Numbered from the stretch's first letter, positions 1 to 10,861 are shown. The stretch is 64,000 nucleotides of DNA from JACVRX01 sp963819885 (GCA_963819885.1 CAWFXV010000027.1:62001-126000); one strand, 5' to 3'. Notes: generated from the sequence alone by a model not told the origin. Numbers and translations: made by a program.

Positions 1-1
1 G

Positions 2-334
2 ATACTGCTCGCCGGCGACGTCGAGCCGGAGGCGCAACGGGCGATTCTTGGTTCCGAGCCCGGCTTGCGCGCTGATGTGCTGAAAGTGCCGCACCATGGT
101 TCCGCACACCAGCAGCCTCAATTGCTGACCGGCCTCGGCGCACGCGTCGCCTTGGTGAGCTCCGGAGTCGGCAACACCTATGGCCACCCAGCCGAGAACA
201 CCGTCGACGTGCTCGGCGAGTCGGGCATGCGGGTCCTGCGTACCGATACCGACGGCTCCATTGCCGTCGTACGCACCGACGGCGGCATCGGCGTGATGAC
301 CGGTGGCCCCAAGGCAGCGCAGTCGTCGCCGTAA
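2..334 (+). CDS. comEC: ComEC/Rec2-type DNA uptake protein, C-terminal fragment
   Basis: Only the last 110 codons are in the window; the gene runs off the left edge. The fragment contains the end of the metallo-beta-lactamase-like domain typical of ComEC C-termini, seen as LLAGDVEPEAQ followed by ADVLKVPHHGS, whose HHGS is a metal-site signature of this fold. In the family this domain follows a polytopic membrane channel that passes single-stranded DNA into the cell. Its position directly before holA and rpsT matches the usual actinobacterial comEA-comEC-holA-rpsT order. Membrane segments cannot be seen here, so identity rests on the C-terminal motif and the neighbours. Confidence 0.85.
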   Translation: MLLAGDVEPEAQRAILGSEPGLRADVLKVPHHGSAHQQPQLLTGLGARVALVSSGVGNTYGHPAENTVDVLGESGMRVLRTDTDGSIAVVRTDGGIGVMTGGPKAAQSSP

Positions 335-365
335 CGGTCGGTGCCGCGTGCGATCCTTGGGCCCG

Positions 366-1343
366 ATGTCCACATCGGTCCCGCCTCCGCCGCCGGTGAC
401 ACTCGTCGTCGGCCCGGAGACTCTGCTGTCCGAACGGGCCGTCGCTGCGGTGTGCGCGGCTGCTCGAGCGGTCGACGCCGAAGCCGACTGCTCCGAGACA
501 ATCGGCTCAGAGCTCACGTCCGCAGCCCTGATCGAGCACACCAGCCCGTCGCTGTTCGCGAGCAGGCGAGTCTTGGTCGTTCGCGCTGCCCATGACGTCG
601 ATGACCAGGCCGCCGCCGCGCTACTGCGGTATGGGACCGACCCCGCGCCGGACATTCACCTGGTACTCGTTCACCCTGGTGGGACCAAAGGCAGGCGGCT
701 GCTCGACGACCTGCGCGCCGTCGGTGCCCAGGAGGTGGCCTGCCCGCGCATCACCCGGCCCGACGACCAGGTCGCGTTCGCGCGCTCCGAGGCCGCCCAA
801 GCGGGCGGGCGGATGACCGAGGCTGCCGCGCGACGGCTGGTCGAGGCCGTTGGTGGCGACCTGCGTGGCCTCGCATCCGCCGCAGCGCAGCTGGTGGCCG
901 ATGCCGAGAGCGGCACGGTGGACGACGAGGTCGTCAACACCTATTTCGAGGGGCGAGCCGAGGTGAGGGGCTGGGTGGTCGCCGACCGGGCGGTCGAGGG
1001 CCGCACCGCCGACGCCCTCGAGCAGCTGCGTTGGGCGCTGGAAACGGGTACCGATCCCGTGCTGGTGACGGCCGCTCTCGCCACGGCGGTTCGCCTGCTG
1101 GCCCGGCTGGCCGGTGCCCCGCGTGGGGTTCGCGATGGCGACATTGCCCGTGACCTCGGCGTTCCGCCGTGGAAGGTGCGCATCCTGCGCGGCCAGCTGC
1201 GCGGATGGACACCGACCGGACTGGTCCGCGCGATCCGCGCGGTGGCGGCGGCCGATCTGGCGGTCAAGGGAGGCGGCAACGACCCGACCCTCGCGCTCAC
1301 CACTGCCGTGCTGGAGATCGGCGCCGCGCGAGGCGCCGCGTGA
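366..1343 (+). CDS. holA: DNA polymerase III subunit delta
   Basis: A protein of about 325 residues that matches the clamp-loader delta subunit, which opens the beta sliding clamp during replication. The N-terminal part has the family pattern of a nucleotide-fold start (VTLVVGPETLLSERAV) and alternating hydrophobic strands (RRVLVVRAAHDV, DIHLVLVHPGGTKG). The C-terminal third is helical with the WKVRILRGQLRGW segment common in delta subunits. I chose the ATG at 366 because it gives the usual N-terminus; an ATG at 303 would overlap comEC by 32 bases. It lies between comEC and rpsT, and the convergent rpsT stop is about 30 bases downstream. Confidence 0.9.
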   Translation: MSTSVPPPPPVTLVVGPETLLSERAVAAVCAAARAVDAEADCSETIGSELTSAALIEHTSPSLFASRRVLVVRAAHDVDDQAAAALLRYGTDPAPDIHLVLVHPGGTKGRRLLDDLRAVGAQEVACPRITRPDDQVAFARSEAAQAGGRMTEAAARRLVEAVGGDLRGLASAAAQLVADAESGTVDDEVVNTYFEGRAEVRGWVVADRAVEGRTADALEQLRWALETGTDPVLVTAALATAVRLLARLAGAPRGVRDGDIARDLGVPPWKVRILRGQLRGWTPTGLVRAIRAVAAADLAVKGGGNDPTLALTTAVLEIGAARGAA

Positions 1344-1373
1344 CACGGCTGTCGGACAGCAAGGCGTGGCGGA

Positions 1374-1634
1374 CTAGAGCGTGGCGGCGCGCTTGGCGAT
1401 CGCAGACTTCCGGTTCGCGGCCTGGTTCTTGTGGATGACGCCCTTGCCGGCCGCCTTGTCGAGCTTGCGACTGGCTTCGCGAGCCAGCGTCGTGGCCTGC
1501 TCGGCGTCACCGGCCTCGGCGGCGGCGTTGAATCGGCGGACAGAGGTCTTCAGCGAGGACTTGACCGCCTTGTTGCGCTGCCGGGCTTTCTCGTTGGTGA
1601 GGATGCGCTTTTTCTGGGACTTGATGTTCGCCAC
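1374..1634 (-). CDS. rpsT: 30S ribosomal protein S20
   Basis: An 86-residue, very basic protein starting MANIKSQKKRI, the classic S20 N-terminus, and containing HKNQAANRKS near the end. S20 binds 16S rRNA in the 30S subunit. Translation starts at a GTG, with AAGG about seven bases upstream. It is encoded opposite to its neighbours holA and lepA, the usual actinobacterial arrangement. Confidence 0.97.
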   Translation of the reverse strand: MANIKSQKKRILTNEKARQRNKAVKSSLKTSVRRFNAAAEAGDAEQATTLAREASRKLDKAAGKGVIHKNQAANRKSAIAKRAATL

Positions 1635-1669
1635 AAATGAGCCTTGTCTGAATCGTCGGAGTGGCTCAG

Positions 1670-1697
1670 GTTATCAGCGCTTCGAGAACCGAACCAA
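1670..1697 (-). promoter_or_regulatory. Possible rpsT promoter
   Basis: On the minus strand TTGGTT (1692-1697) and GATAAC (1670-1675) are separated by 16 bases, about 35 bases upstream of the rpsT GTG. This resembles a housekeeping -35/-10 pair. The call rests on sequence resemblance alone. Confidence 0.4.
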
Positions 1698-1705
1698 ACC
1701 GCGCA

Positions 1706-2227
1706 TCACGCCCAGCCGTGGCGTTCCCGCAGCCGGCCGACAACCCGGTCGAAGCGATTTCGGTCGAGGCTGGCTGCCTCGCGGCGCATGCCCTGCGGGT
1801 GCACGCGGAGTACGCGCCCGACGTCGACCCACGACGGCCGGCCTTCGCCGTCCCAGCCGCCAGCTCCAATGGCGATCCAGTCAGGTTGGTCGTCGTGGTT
1901 CTGGCTGGAGAGCCGAACAGCGAGCAGAGAGCCCCTGTCCTCTCGGGCAACTATCAAGACCGGACGGTCTTTGCCCCGGCCGTCTCCTTCTTCGTAAGGC
2001 ACCCAGGTCCACACGATCTCGCCAGGGTCCGGATCTCCGTCGGTCTCGGGGTTGTACGACGTGATGACCCGGCCGATCTCATATGCCACGGTGGTCGCGT
2101 GCGGCCCGCTGCGGCCGGGCTCGAACTCGAGCATCGGCCCGGGTCGCTGTGGTCGGGCCGCGCGGACCAGCGTGCCGATGACGTCGCGGAGTCGGCCCAC
2201 GCGACGCACGGTAGCCCGAGAACGCAT
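1706..2227 (-). CDS. PemK/MazF-fold protein, solitary
   Basis: A 173-residue protein whose central part (GEIVWTWVPYEE, then DRPVLIV) carries the PemK/MazF beta-barrel signature of mRNA-cleaving toxins. It has an N-terminal extension of about 70 residues that short MazF toxins lack, and no antitoxin gene is adjacent. The neighbours are rpsT and lepA, both core genes, so a stable housekeeping role is as likely as a toxin role. The ATG at 2227 is the most downstream start that keeps the full extension; starts further upstream would run into the methyltransferase gene. Family placement is good, biochemical activity is unknown. Confidence 0.7.
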   Translation of the reverse strand: MRSRATVRRVGRLRDVIGTLVRAARPQRPGPMLEFEPGRSGPHATTVAYEIGRVITSYNPETDGDPDPGEIVWTWVPYEEGDGRGKDRPVLIVAREDRGSLLAVRLSSQNHDDQPDWIAIGAGGWDGEGRPSWVDVGRVLRVHPQGMRREAASLDRNRFDRVVGRLRERHGWA

Positions 2228-2277
2228 CGTGGGCTGAACGCTGGCCGGTGTCAGCGGTGCGGTGCCATGATTCGCCC

Positions 2278-3105
2278 GTGGCCGACCCGCCGGAGCACCC
2301 TGGACGGGTTTTCGCTCGGGTCGACCAGTCCGAGCTCGCGTTTCAGTTGATGCGCTATCTCGAATCGGTCGCCGGCCTGCCAGAGGTCCGCTCCTGGCGG
2401 GCGCTTGCCCTCGACCTACTCGCCCCCAGCCCGGGTATGCGGGTTCTCGACGCGGGCTGCGGGCTGGGTGAGGTCGCCCGCGAGATGGCGGCCATGGTGC
2501 AACCGGGCGGCGAGGTCGCGGCCGTCGACCTGAGCCGGCAGATGATCGACGCTGCTCGGGCCCGACACGACGGGTCGGCGGTGACCTACGAGATCGCCGA
2601 CGTCTCCAACCTGCCCTTCGCCACCGGCTCGTTCGACCGGTCGCGCTGCGAGCGGGTTCTCCAACATCTGCCCGATCCTGACGTCGCGATCGGTGAGCTG
2701 GTGCGGGTGACGGCAACAGACGGCATCGTGTGCGTCCTGGACACCGATTGGCAGTCGGCCGCGGTCGACGTCGAAGACCGCGATCTGGTCGCCACCGTCT
2801 TCGCCGTGATGGAGCAACTGTCTCCACAGCCCGACCTGGGTCGGTCATTGCGGCGGCGGCTGGTGCGAGCCGGCCTCATCGACGTCGAGGTCAGGCTCCA
2901 TCCGTTCACCTACACCTCGGTCGCGGACGCCGCGAAGATCTACCCGCAGTTCGACGAGCAGATACCGCCGCAAGCCGGGATCATCCCCGCGGAACTTCGC
3001 GACCGGTGGTTCGCGGCGCTGCGCCGAGCCGATGCCGAAGGCACACTATGGATCTCGGTGCTGGGCTATGTCGCGGCAGGCACCGTCGCCGAAGCCGTCG
3101 CGTGA
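2278..3105 (+). CDS. SAM-dependent class I methyltransferase
   Basis: About 275 residues. Motif I (VLDAGCGLGEVA) near residue 60 binds S-adenosylmethionine; the acidic end of strand 2 (AVDLSRQMI) and the post-I segment (YEIADVSNLPF, then FDRSRCERVLQHLPDP) match the UbiE/COQ5-like Methyltransf_11 group. The substrate cannot be read from the sequence. I chose the GTG at 2278, six bases after a CATGAT box that may be the -10 of a leaderless promoter; a GTG at 2248 would add ten residues without family resemblance. It is transcribed away from the PemK-like gene and towards lepA. Confidence 0.8.
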   Translation: MADPPEHPGRVFARVDQSELAFQLMRYLESVAGLPEVRSWRALALDLLAPSPGMRVLDAGCGLGEVAREMAAMVQPGGEVAAVDLSRQMIDAARARHDGSAVTYEIADVSNLPFATGSFDRSRCERVLQHLPDPDVAIGELVRVTATDGIVCVLDTDWQSAAVDVEDRDLVATVFAVMEQLSPQPDLGRSLRRRLVRAGLIDVEVRLHPFTYTSVADAAKIYPQFDEQIPPQAGIIPAELRDRWFAALRRADAEGTLWISVLGYVAAGTVAEAVA

Positions 3106-3157
3106 TGCCGCGTGGAAGGATGGACGGCGTTCCCCGTCCACACCGCCGAGGAAGGCC

Positions 3158-5014
3158 GTGCCTGCGACCCCGAACCCCCCGGCACCCGCGACGACCCCGC
3201 CCGAGTTGATTCGCAACTTCTGCATCATCGCGCACATCGACCACGGCAAGTCCACGTTGGCAGACCGCATGCTGCAGCTCACCGGCGTCGTCGACGAGCG
3301 AACGATGCGCGCCCAGTACCTGGACCGGATGGACATCGAACGTGAGCGGGGCATCACGATCAAGAGCCAGGCGGTCAGGCTGCCGTTTTCGGCCCCTGAC
3401 GGCCGCACCTATGTGCTCAACCTGATCGATACCCCCGGGCACGTCGACTTCAGTTATGAGGTCAGTCGCAGTCTGGCGGCCTGTGAAGGAGCGGTGCTGC
3501 TGGTCGACGCGGCCCAGGGAATCGAGGCGCAGACCCTGGCCAACCTCTACCTGGCGCTCGAGAACGACCTGCACGTCATTCCGGTCCTGAACAAGATCGA
3601 CCTACCGGCCGCCCAACCGGATAAATACGCCGCGGAACTGGCCCACTTGATCGGGTGCGAGCCGGGCGACGTCCTGCAGGTCAGCGGCAAGACGGGGGAG
3701 GGCGTGGCCGCCCTGATGGACCAGATAGTCGCCGACCTGCCAGCGCCGGTCGGCAATCCCGACGCCCCAGCGCGGGCCATGATCTTCGACAGTGTCTACG
3801 ACACCTACCGCGGGGTCATCACCTACATCCGGGTGATCGACGGGCACCTTTCGCCACGCGACCGGATCCTCATGCTCTCGACGAGGGCGACTCACGAGCT
3901 GCTCGAGATCGGGGTCATCTCGCCGGAGATGACGCCCAGCCCGGGTCTGGGTGTCGGTGAGGTCGGGTACCTCATCACCGGGGTCAAGGACGTCCGGCAG
4001 TCCAAGGTGGGCGACACGGTGACGACGACGGCGAGATCGGCGACGGACGCCCTGCCCGGATACCGCGAGCCGAAACCGATGGTCTTCTCCGGGCTCTACC
4101 CGCTCGACGGCTCGGACTACCCGGACCTGCGCGAGGCGTTGGACAGGCTGAAGCTGAACGACGCAGCCATGGTCTACGAGCCAGAGACATCCGGCGCACT
4201 TGGGTTCGGATTCCGCTGTGGATTCCTTGGCCTGCTGCACATGGAGATCGTGCGAGAACGGCTGGAACGCGAGTCCGGGCTCGACCTGATATCGACGGCG
4301 CCGAACGTCGTCTACACGGTGCTCATGGAAAGCGGCGATGAACAGATCGTCACGAACCCCAGCGAGTTTCCCACCGGCAAGGTGGAGTCCGTGTACGAGC
4401 CGGTGGTTCGCGCCACGATCCTCGCGCCGAGCGAATACGTCGGCACGATCATGGAGCTGTGCCAGGCGCGGCGGGGAGCGCTGCTCGGTTTGGACTATCT
4501 GTCCGAGGACCGGGTGGAGCTGCGGTACACGCTGCCGTTGGCCGAGATCGTCTTCGACTTCTTCGACGCGCTGAAGTCGCGCACGCGGGGCTACGCCAGC
4601 CTCGACTACGAGCCCACTGGTGAGCAGGAGGCGGAGCTGGTCAAGGTGGACATCCTGCTGCATGGCGAGACCGTCGACGCGTTCAGCGCCATCGTGCACA
4701 AGGACAAGGCATATGGTTACGGCGTTGCGATGGTCGCGAGGTTGCGCGAGCTGATCCCTCGTCAGCAGTTCGAAGTGCCGATCCAGGCTGCCGTCGGATC
4801 CCGGATCATCGCCCGGGAAACCATCCGGGCGATGCGCAAGGACGTCCTCGCCAAGTGTTATGGCGGTGACATCACCCGCAAGCGCAAGTTGCTCGAGCGG
4901 CAGAAGGAAGGCAAGAAGCGGATGAAGATGGTGGGCCGGGTCGAAGTGCCGCAGGAGGCCTTCATCGCCGCCCTCTCGTCCGGCTCCGAGGCCGGTCAGT
5001 CGGCGAAGCGCTAA
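3158..5014 (+). CDS. lepA: Elongation factor 4 (back-translocating GTPase LepA)
   Basis: A 618-residue translational GTPase. G1 is AHIDHGKS, G2/switch I surrounds RGITIKSQ, G3 is DTPGHVDF and G4 is NKIDLP. The C-terminal half carries EF-G-like domains and the LepA-specific end (RKRKLLERQKEGKKRMK), which separates it from EF-G and TypA. EF4 acts on stalled or mis-translocated ribosomes. I chose the GTG at 3158 because it begins the normal short N-terminus and is preceded by AGGAAGG, though spacing is only two bases. An upstream ATG at 3032 lies inside the methyltransferase gene and is unlikely. Confidence 0.95.
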   Translation: MPATPNPPAPATTPPELIRNFCIIAHIDHGKSTLADRMLQLTGVVDERTMRAQYLDRMDIERERGITIKSQAVRLPFSAPDGRTYVLNLIDTPGHVDFSYEVSRSLAACEGAVLLVDAAQGIEAQTLANLYLALENDLHVIPVLNKIDLPAAQPDKYAAELAHLIGCEPGDVLQVSGKTGEGVAALMDQIVADLPAPVGNPDAPARAMIFDSVYDTYRGVITYIRVIDGHLSPRDRILMLSTRATHELLEIGVISPEMTPSPGLGVGEVGYLITGVKDVRQSKVGDTVTTTARSATDALPGYREPKPMVFSGLYPLDGSDYPDLREALDRLKLNDAAMVYEPETSGALGFGFRCGFLGLLHMEIVRERLERESGLDLISTAPNVVYTVLMESGDEQIVTNPSEFPTGKVESVYEPVVRATILAPSEYVGTIMELCQARRGALLGLDYLSEDRVELRYTLPLAEIVFDFFDALKSRTRGYASLDYEPTGEQEAELVKVDILLHGETVDAFSAIVHKDKAYGYGVAMVARLRELIPRQQFEVPIQAAVGSRIIARETIRAMRKDVLAKCYGGDITRKRKLLERQKEGKKRMKMVGRVEVPQEAFIAALSSGSEAGQSAKR

Positions 5015-5111
5015 CTGCCGTGGGACCGGGACTCCCATCCGGCCCGTCGACGCAATACCGTTCGAGTAACGGGACCCTCATTGTTGCCGGTCCCGCATCT
5101 GGAGGAGACCG

Positions 5112-6938
<1,827 letters not shown>

Positions 6939-6943
6939 CCCTG

Positions 6944-8173
6944 GTGATGCCGTCGACACTTCCGGAGGGCGAGTCAGCGCCGCCCGACGGGGCGTTGCCA
7001 GAGTCGGCACTCACCGAGTTCGGTACCCGACCGTTCGGGGTCTATCTGCATGTGCCGTTCTGCACGACGCGCTGCGGCTATTGCGATTTCAACACCTATA
7101 CGGCCACTGAGTTGGGCCCCGACCCCGGAGCATCACGTGACTCGTGGGCGGATGCCGCGATCGCCGAGCTCCGCCTCGCCCGTCGGGTGCTCGGAGACGC
7201 CGAGCTGCCCGTGGCCACGGTGTTCTTCGGCGGCGGAACACCCACCCTGCTGCGACCTCGAGATCTCGGTCGCGTCCTGCGCGCGGTCGACACCGAATTC
7301 GGGCTGGAACCGGGTGCGGAGATCACGACCGAGGCCAACCCGGAGTCCGTCGATGCCCGCTCGCTCGCACAGCTGCGCACGGTGGGCTTCACGCGGATCT
7401 CGCTGGGGATGCAAAGCGCCCTGTCACACGTCCTGGCGGTCCTCGATCGCGCCCACACGCCGGGCCGCCCGGTTGACGCGGTGGGAGAAGCCCACGACGC
7501 CGGCTTCGAGCACGTCAACCTCGACCTGATCTACGGAACCCCCGGGGAGAGCCTCTCCGACTGGCAGGCCAGCGTCGAGGCAGCGATCGCGGCCGGCCCG
7601 GACCACGTCAGCGCATATTCGCTGATCGTCGAGCCCGGCACCAGGCTGGCAGCCCGCATTCGCGGCGGCGAGCTGGCGATGCCCGACGAGGACGAGCAGG
7701 CCGAGAAGTATCTGCTGGCCGATGATCTGCTGACCGCCGCCGGGTTGGGATGGTACGAAATATCGAACTGGGCAGCCTCGCACAATGCCCGTTGTCGCCA
7801 CAACGGGCTGTATTGGACCGGCGCGGATTGGTGGGGCGTCGGCCCGGGAGCGCACAGCCACATCGGTGGTGTCCGGTGGTGGAACGTCAAGCATCCGGCG
7901 GCGTGGGCCCGTCGACTCGCGGCAGGGCAGAGCCCGGCCCAGGCCAGGGAGGTTCTCGACTCCGGCGCCCGCCGGGTCGAACGCATCCTGTTGGAGACTC
8001 GGCTCGCGGATGGGCTCGACGTGACCGCACTGACCGAACCGGGCCGCGCAGTGACCGCCGACCTGGTGGCTGACGGGCTCCTCGAGCACGACCGGCTCGG
8101 CCGCGGGCGAATCGTGCTGACCCGACGAGGCCGCCTGTTGGCCGATGCCGTCGTACGCGATCTGGTCGCCTGA
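6944..8173 (+). CDS. hemW: Radical SAM heme chaperone HemW
   Basis: About 409 residues. The radical SAM cluster motif CTTRCGYC lies near residues 40-47, with F next, as in HemW/HemN-like proteins (CxxxCxYC). FFGGGTPT and TEANPES follow, and a C-terminal HemN_C-like region ends the protein. HemW-type proteins bind heme and hand it to acceptors, and many were mis-annotated as coproporphyrinogen oxidase. GTG at 6944 and ATG at 6947 are both possible starts; either gives an N-terminus about 20 residues longer than usual. Position just before hrcA-dnaJ is the standard order. Confidence 0.9.
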   Translation: MMPSTLPEGESAPPDGALPESALTEFGTRPFGVYLHVPFCTTRCGYCDFNTYTATELGPDPGASRDSWADAAIAELRLARRVLGDAELPVATVFFGGGTPTLLRPRDLGRVLRAVDTEFGLEPGAEITTEANPESVDARSLAQLRTVGFTRISLGMQSALSHVLAVLDRAHTPGRPVDAVGEAHDAGFEHVNLDLIYGTPGESLSDWQASVEAAIAAGPDHVSAYSLIVEPGTRLAARIRGGELAMPDEDEQAEKYLLADDLLTAAGLGWYEISNWAASHNARCRHNGLYWTGADWWGVGPGAHSHIGGVRWWNVKHPAAWARRLAAGQSPAQAREVLDSGARRVERILLETRLADGLDVTALTEPGRAVTADLVADGLLEHDRLGRGRIVLTRRGRLLADAVVRDLVA

Positions 8174-8178
8174 GCCCG

Positions 8179-8547
8179 CTACTTCACGAACCGGATCGTC
8201 AACGGGTAGCGGTACTGCTCACCTGAGCTCGCTCGGACCGCTCCGAGGATCACGGTCACCACATAGAGGATGCCCAGCGCGACGAGCAGCAGGATTCCTA
8301 TTCCAACGATGATCAGAATCACACTGATCGCGATGTAGATGAGCACGGTCAGGTTGAAGTTGAGCGCCTCGACCGCGTGTTGCCGGACGAACTGGGAGCG
8401 GTCTCCGCGAACGAGCAAGATGATCAACGGTCCGAGGAACCCCAGCGCAATGTAGGCGGCGACGAACGCCGACAGATGCGCCCCCATGGCCCAGTTGCGA
8501 TCCTCTGACGGGACCGCGGGCAGCGATGCCGATCTGTCCTCGGTCAC
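8179..8547 (-). CDS. DUF4870 small membrane protein
   Basis: A 122-residue protein with three hydrophobic segments: AAYIALGFLGPLIILLV, then two in the stretch LIYIAISVILIIVGIGILLLV and beyond. The motif FVRQHAVEALNFNL between them is the hallmark of the DUF4870 (Tic20-like) family. Its function is unknown. I chose the GTG at 8547 because AGGAG (8554-8558 on the complement) is six bases upstream. It is convergent with hemW, six bases apart, and divergent from hrcA. Confidence 0.85.
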   Translation of the reverse strand: MTEDRSASLPAVPSEDRNWAMGAHLSAFVAAYIALGFLGPLIILLVRGDRSQFVRQHAVEALNFNLTVLIYIAISVILIIVGIGILLLVALGILYVVTVILGAVRASSGEQYRYPLTIRFVK

Positions 8548-8640
8548 TGTGAACTCCTGATCGAGAGGTCGAGTTTCACAGGCTAGCCTTCGACCGAGGT
8601 CGGCTCGCCATTCGGCTCGAGCCAGAGGGCACACGTAGAC

Positions 8641-8667
8641 TTGGCACTCAGATTCACCGAGTGCCAA
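8641..8667. promoter_or_regulatory. CIRCE operator (HrcA binding site)
   Basis: A perfect inverted repeat, TTGGCACTC, nine bases, GAGTGCCAA, sits 22 bases before the hrcA start. It matches CIRCE (TTAGCACTC-N9-GAGTGCTAA) in arm length and spacing, differing only by a symmetric A-to-G change in each arm. TAGACT at 8636-8641 may be the -10 box, so bound HrcA would cover the start of transcription of hrcA-dnaJ. Confidence 0.93.
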
Positions 8668-8689
8668 TAGCCCGAGGGAGGTGCGCCCG

Positions 8690-9715
8690 GTGTCGCTCGA
8701 CGACCGCAAACTCGAGGTGCTGCGCGCCATCGTCGAGGACTACGTCGCGACCCAGGAACCGGTCGGGTCCAAGGCACTGGTCGACCGCCATCACCTGGAC
8801 GTCTCGCCGGCCACCATCCGCAACGACATGGCCGTGCTCGAGGAAGAGGGGTACATCGCCCAGCCACACACCAGTGCCGGCCGAATCCCCACCGACAAGG
8901 GTTATCGCCTCTTCGTCGACCGGCTGTCGACGGTGAAGCCGCTGTCACCGGCCGAGAAGCGTGCGATCCAGACGTTCCTCGACGGCGCCGTCGATCTCGA
9001 CGACGTCGTCACCCGAACGGTCCGCCTGCTCGCACAACTCACTCGCCAGGTCGCCGTCGTTCAGTATCCGTCGCTGACCCGGTCGACAGTCCGGCACGTC
9101 GAGTTGGTGCCGCTGAGCACGAGTCGGGTACTACTGGTGCTCATCACCGACGCGGGCCGGGTCGAGCAACGCATCGTGGAGCTGCCGGGGGAGGCCGACG
9201 ACGCGCTCTTCGGCGATCTCCGCGCGCGGTTGGGTCACGCGGTGGCCGGTCTGGACATGTCCGCGGTCGCCACGACGGTCGAGTCACTTCCGGAGTCGTT
9301 CTCGCCGGAGGACCGACACGTTGTCGCCGCAGTGGCTGCCACCTTGATCGAAGCGCTCGTGGACAAGCACGACGAGCGCCTCGCCGTCGCCGGCACTGCC
9401 AACCTGGCGCGATTCGGGCAGGGCTTCGAGACCGGTCTGGAGTCCCTGCTGGAGGCGCTGGAAGAGCACGTCGTCCTGCTCCGGCTGCTGGGGGAGGCGA
9501 CCAGCCCGTCGACGCTCACCGTCCGGATCGGCCACGAGAACGCCCAATCGGGCTTGTCGGCCACGTCGATCATCACCACCGGATACGGCCCGGGAGAGCG
9601 GGCGCTGGCGAGCATGGGCGTCGTCGGTCCCACCCGGATGGATTACCCGGGAACAATCGCCGCGGTGGGAGCCGTTGCGCGATACGTCAGTCAAATCCTG
9701 GCCCGGAACAACTAG
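8690..9715 (+). CDS. hrcA: Heat-inducible transcription repressor HrcA
   Basis: A 341-residue repressor. The N-terminal winged helix contains SPATIRNDMAVLEEEG and PHTSAGRIPTDKGYR, signature segments of HrcA; the rest is the GAF-like dimerisation region. HrcA represses chaperone genes through CIRCE and is kept active by GroEL. The GTG at 8690 follows GAGGGAGG by eight bases; a GTG at 8681 overlaps that site and is less likely. The CIRCE element upstream indicates autoregulation, and dnaJ follows 15 bases after the stop, making a heat-shock operon. Confidence 0.96.
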   Translation: MSLDDRKLEVLRAIVEDYVATQEPVGSKALVDRHHLDVSPATIRNDMAVLEEEGYIAQPHTSAGRIPTDKGYRLFVDRLSTVKPLSPAEKRAIQTFLDGAVDLDDVVTRTVRLLAQLTRQVAVVQYPSLTRSTVRHVELVPLSTSRVLLVLITDAGRVEQRIVELPGEADDALFGDLRARLGHAVAGLDMSAVATTVESLPESFSPEDRHVVAAVAATLIEALVDKHDERLAVAGTANLARFGQGFETGLESLLEALEEHVVLLRLLGEATSPSTLTVRIGHENAQSGLSATSIITTGYGPGERALASMGVVGPTRMDYPGTIAAVGAVARYVSQILARNN

Positions 9716-9730
9716 GGGAACTTGGACAGC

Positions 9731-10861
9731 GTGGTGCCTACAACCGACTACTACGAGGTGCTTGGCGTCTCGCGCGATGCGTCTACCGACGACATCAAGA
9801 GGGCGTATCGCCGGCTCGCGCGTCAGCTCCACCCCGACATCAATCCGGACCCGCACACACAAGAGCGGTTCAAGGAGGTCACGAACGCCTACGAGGTCCT
9901 AGCCGACGCTCGCAAGCGTGAGATGTACGACCTCGGCGCCGATCCGCTGGCCAGTGGCAACGGAGCGGGCGGCGGATTCGGGGCCGGCTTCTCCTTCACC
10001 GACATCATGGACGCCTTCTTCGGCGGCACAGCGACTACTCGCGGGCCACGCAGCCGGATCCGGCGCGGCCAGGACGCTCTTGTCCGCCTGGAGGTCGAGC
10101 TGGCCGAGGCGGCGTTCGGCGCGACCAAGGACCTTCAGGTCGACACGGCGATCGTGTGCGGGACCTGCCACGGCGCGGGGACGTCTCCTGGTACCCAAAT
10201 GGTCACGTGTCACACCTGCTCCGGCCGAGGCGAGATCAGTCAGGTACAGCGATCGTTCCTCGGCCAGGTGATGACGACTCGACCATGCCCGCAGTGCCAC
10301 GGCTTCGGCACCGTCAACCCGCGCCCGTGCGTCGAGTGCGCCGGCGATGGGCGGGTACGCACCCGCCGGAGCCTCACCATCAAGATTCCAGCGGGGGTCG
10401 ACTCCGGCACCCGGATCCAGCTGGCCGGCGAGGGTGAGATCGGCCCGGGGGGTGGGCCGCCAGGTGACCTCTACGTCGAACTGGTCATGCGCCCGCATCC
10501 GGTATTCGACCGTAATGGCGACGACCTGCACTGCACGGTCGAGCTGCCGATGACGGCGGCCGCGCTGGGTACCACGATCGAGCTGGAAACTCTCGACGGC
10601 GCCGAGGCGATCGAGGTCAAGGCTGGAGCCCAGCCCGGCCAGACGCTGAAGATCCCGGCCCGCGGGGTACCCAAGCTGCGCGGCACGGGCCGAGGAGACC
10701 TGCTGGTGCACCTCGAGGTCAGTACGCCGACCCGGCTCGACTCCCGCCAGGAGGAGCTGCTGCGCGAGCTGGCCCAGCTGCGCAACGAGGAACATCCGCA
10801 CGGGGCCGTGTCCTCCCAGGGCCAGAATCTGTTCACCCGCCTCCGCGACGCCTTCAAGTGA
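9731..10861 (+). CDS. dnaJ: Molecular chaperone DnaJ (actinobacterial DnaJ2)
   Basis: About 376 residues. The J domain (DYYEVLGVSRDAS, with HPD near residue 35) stimulates DnaK ATPase. A Gly/Phe-rich stretch follows. Four CxxCxGxG-type zinc repeats come next (CGTCHGAG, CHTCSGRG, CPQCHGFG, CVECAGDG), then the substrate-binding C-terminal domain. Being paired with hrcA rather than dnaK marks it as the second DnaJ of actinobacteria. AGGGGAA overlaps the hrcA stop and is ten bases before the GTG at 9731, which I prefer over a TTG at 9722 or a GTG at 9734. Confidence 0.94.
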   Translation: MVPTTDYYEVLGVSRDASTDDIKRAYRRLARQLHPDINPDPHTQERFKEVTNAYEVLADARKREMYDLGADPLASGNGAGGGFGAGFSFTDIMDAFFGGTATTRGPRSRIRRGQDALVRLEVELAEAAFGATKDLQVDTAIVCGTCHGAGTSPGTQMVTCHTCSGRGEISQVQRSFLGQVMTTRPCPQCHGFGTVNPRPCVECAGDGRVRTRRSLTIKIPAGVDSGTRIQLAGEGEIGPGGGPPGDLYVELVMRPHPVFDRNGDDLHCTVELPMTAAALGTTIELETLDGAEAIEVKAGAQPGQTLKIPARGVPKLRGTGRGDLLVHLEVSTPTRLDSRQEELLRELAQLRNEEHPHGAVSSQGQNLFTRLRDAFK

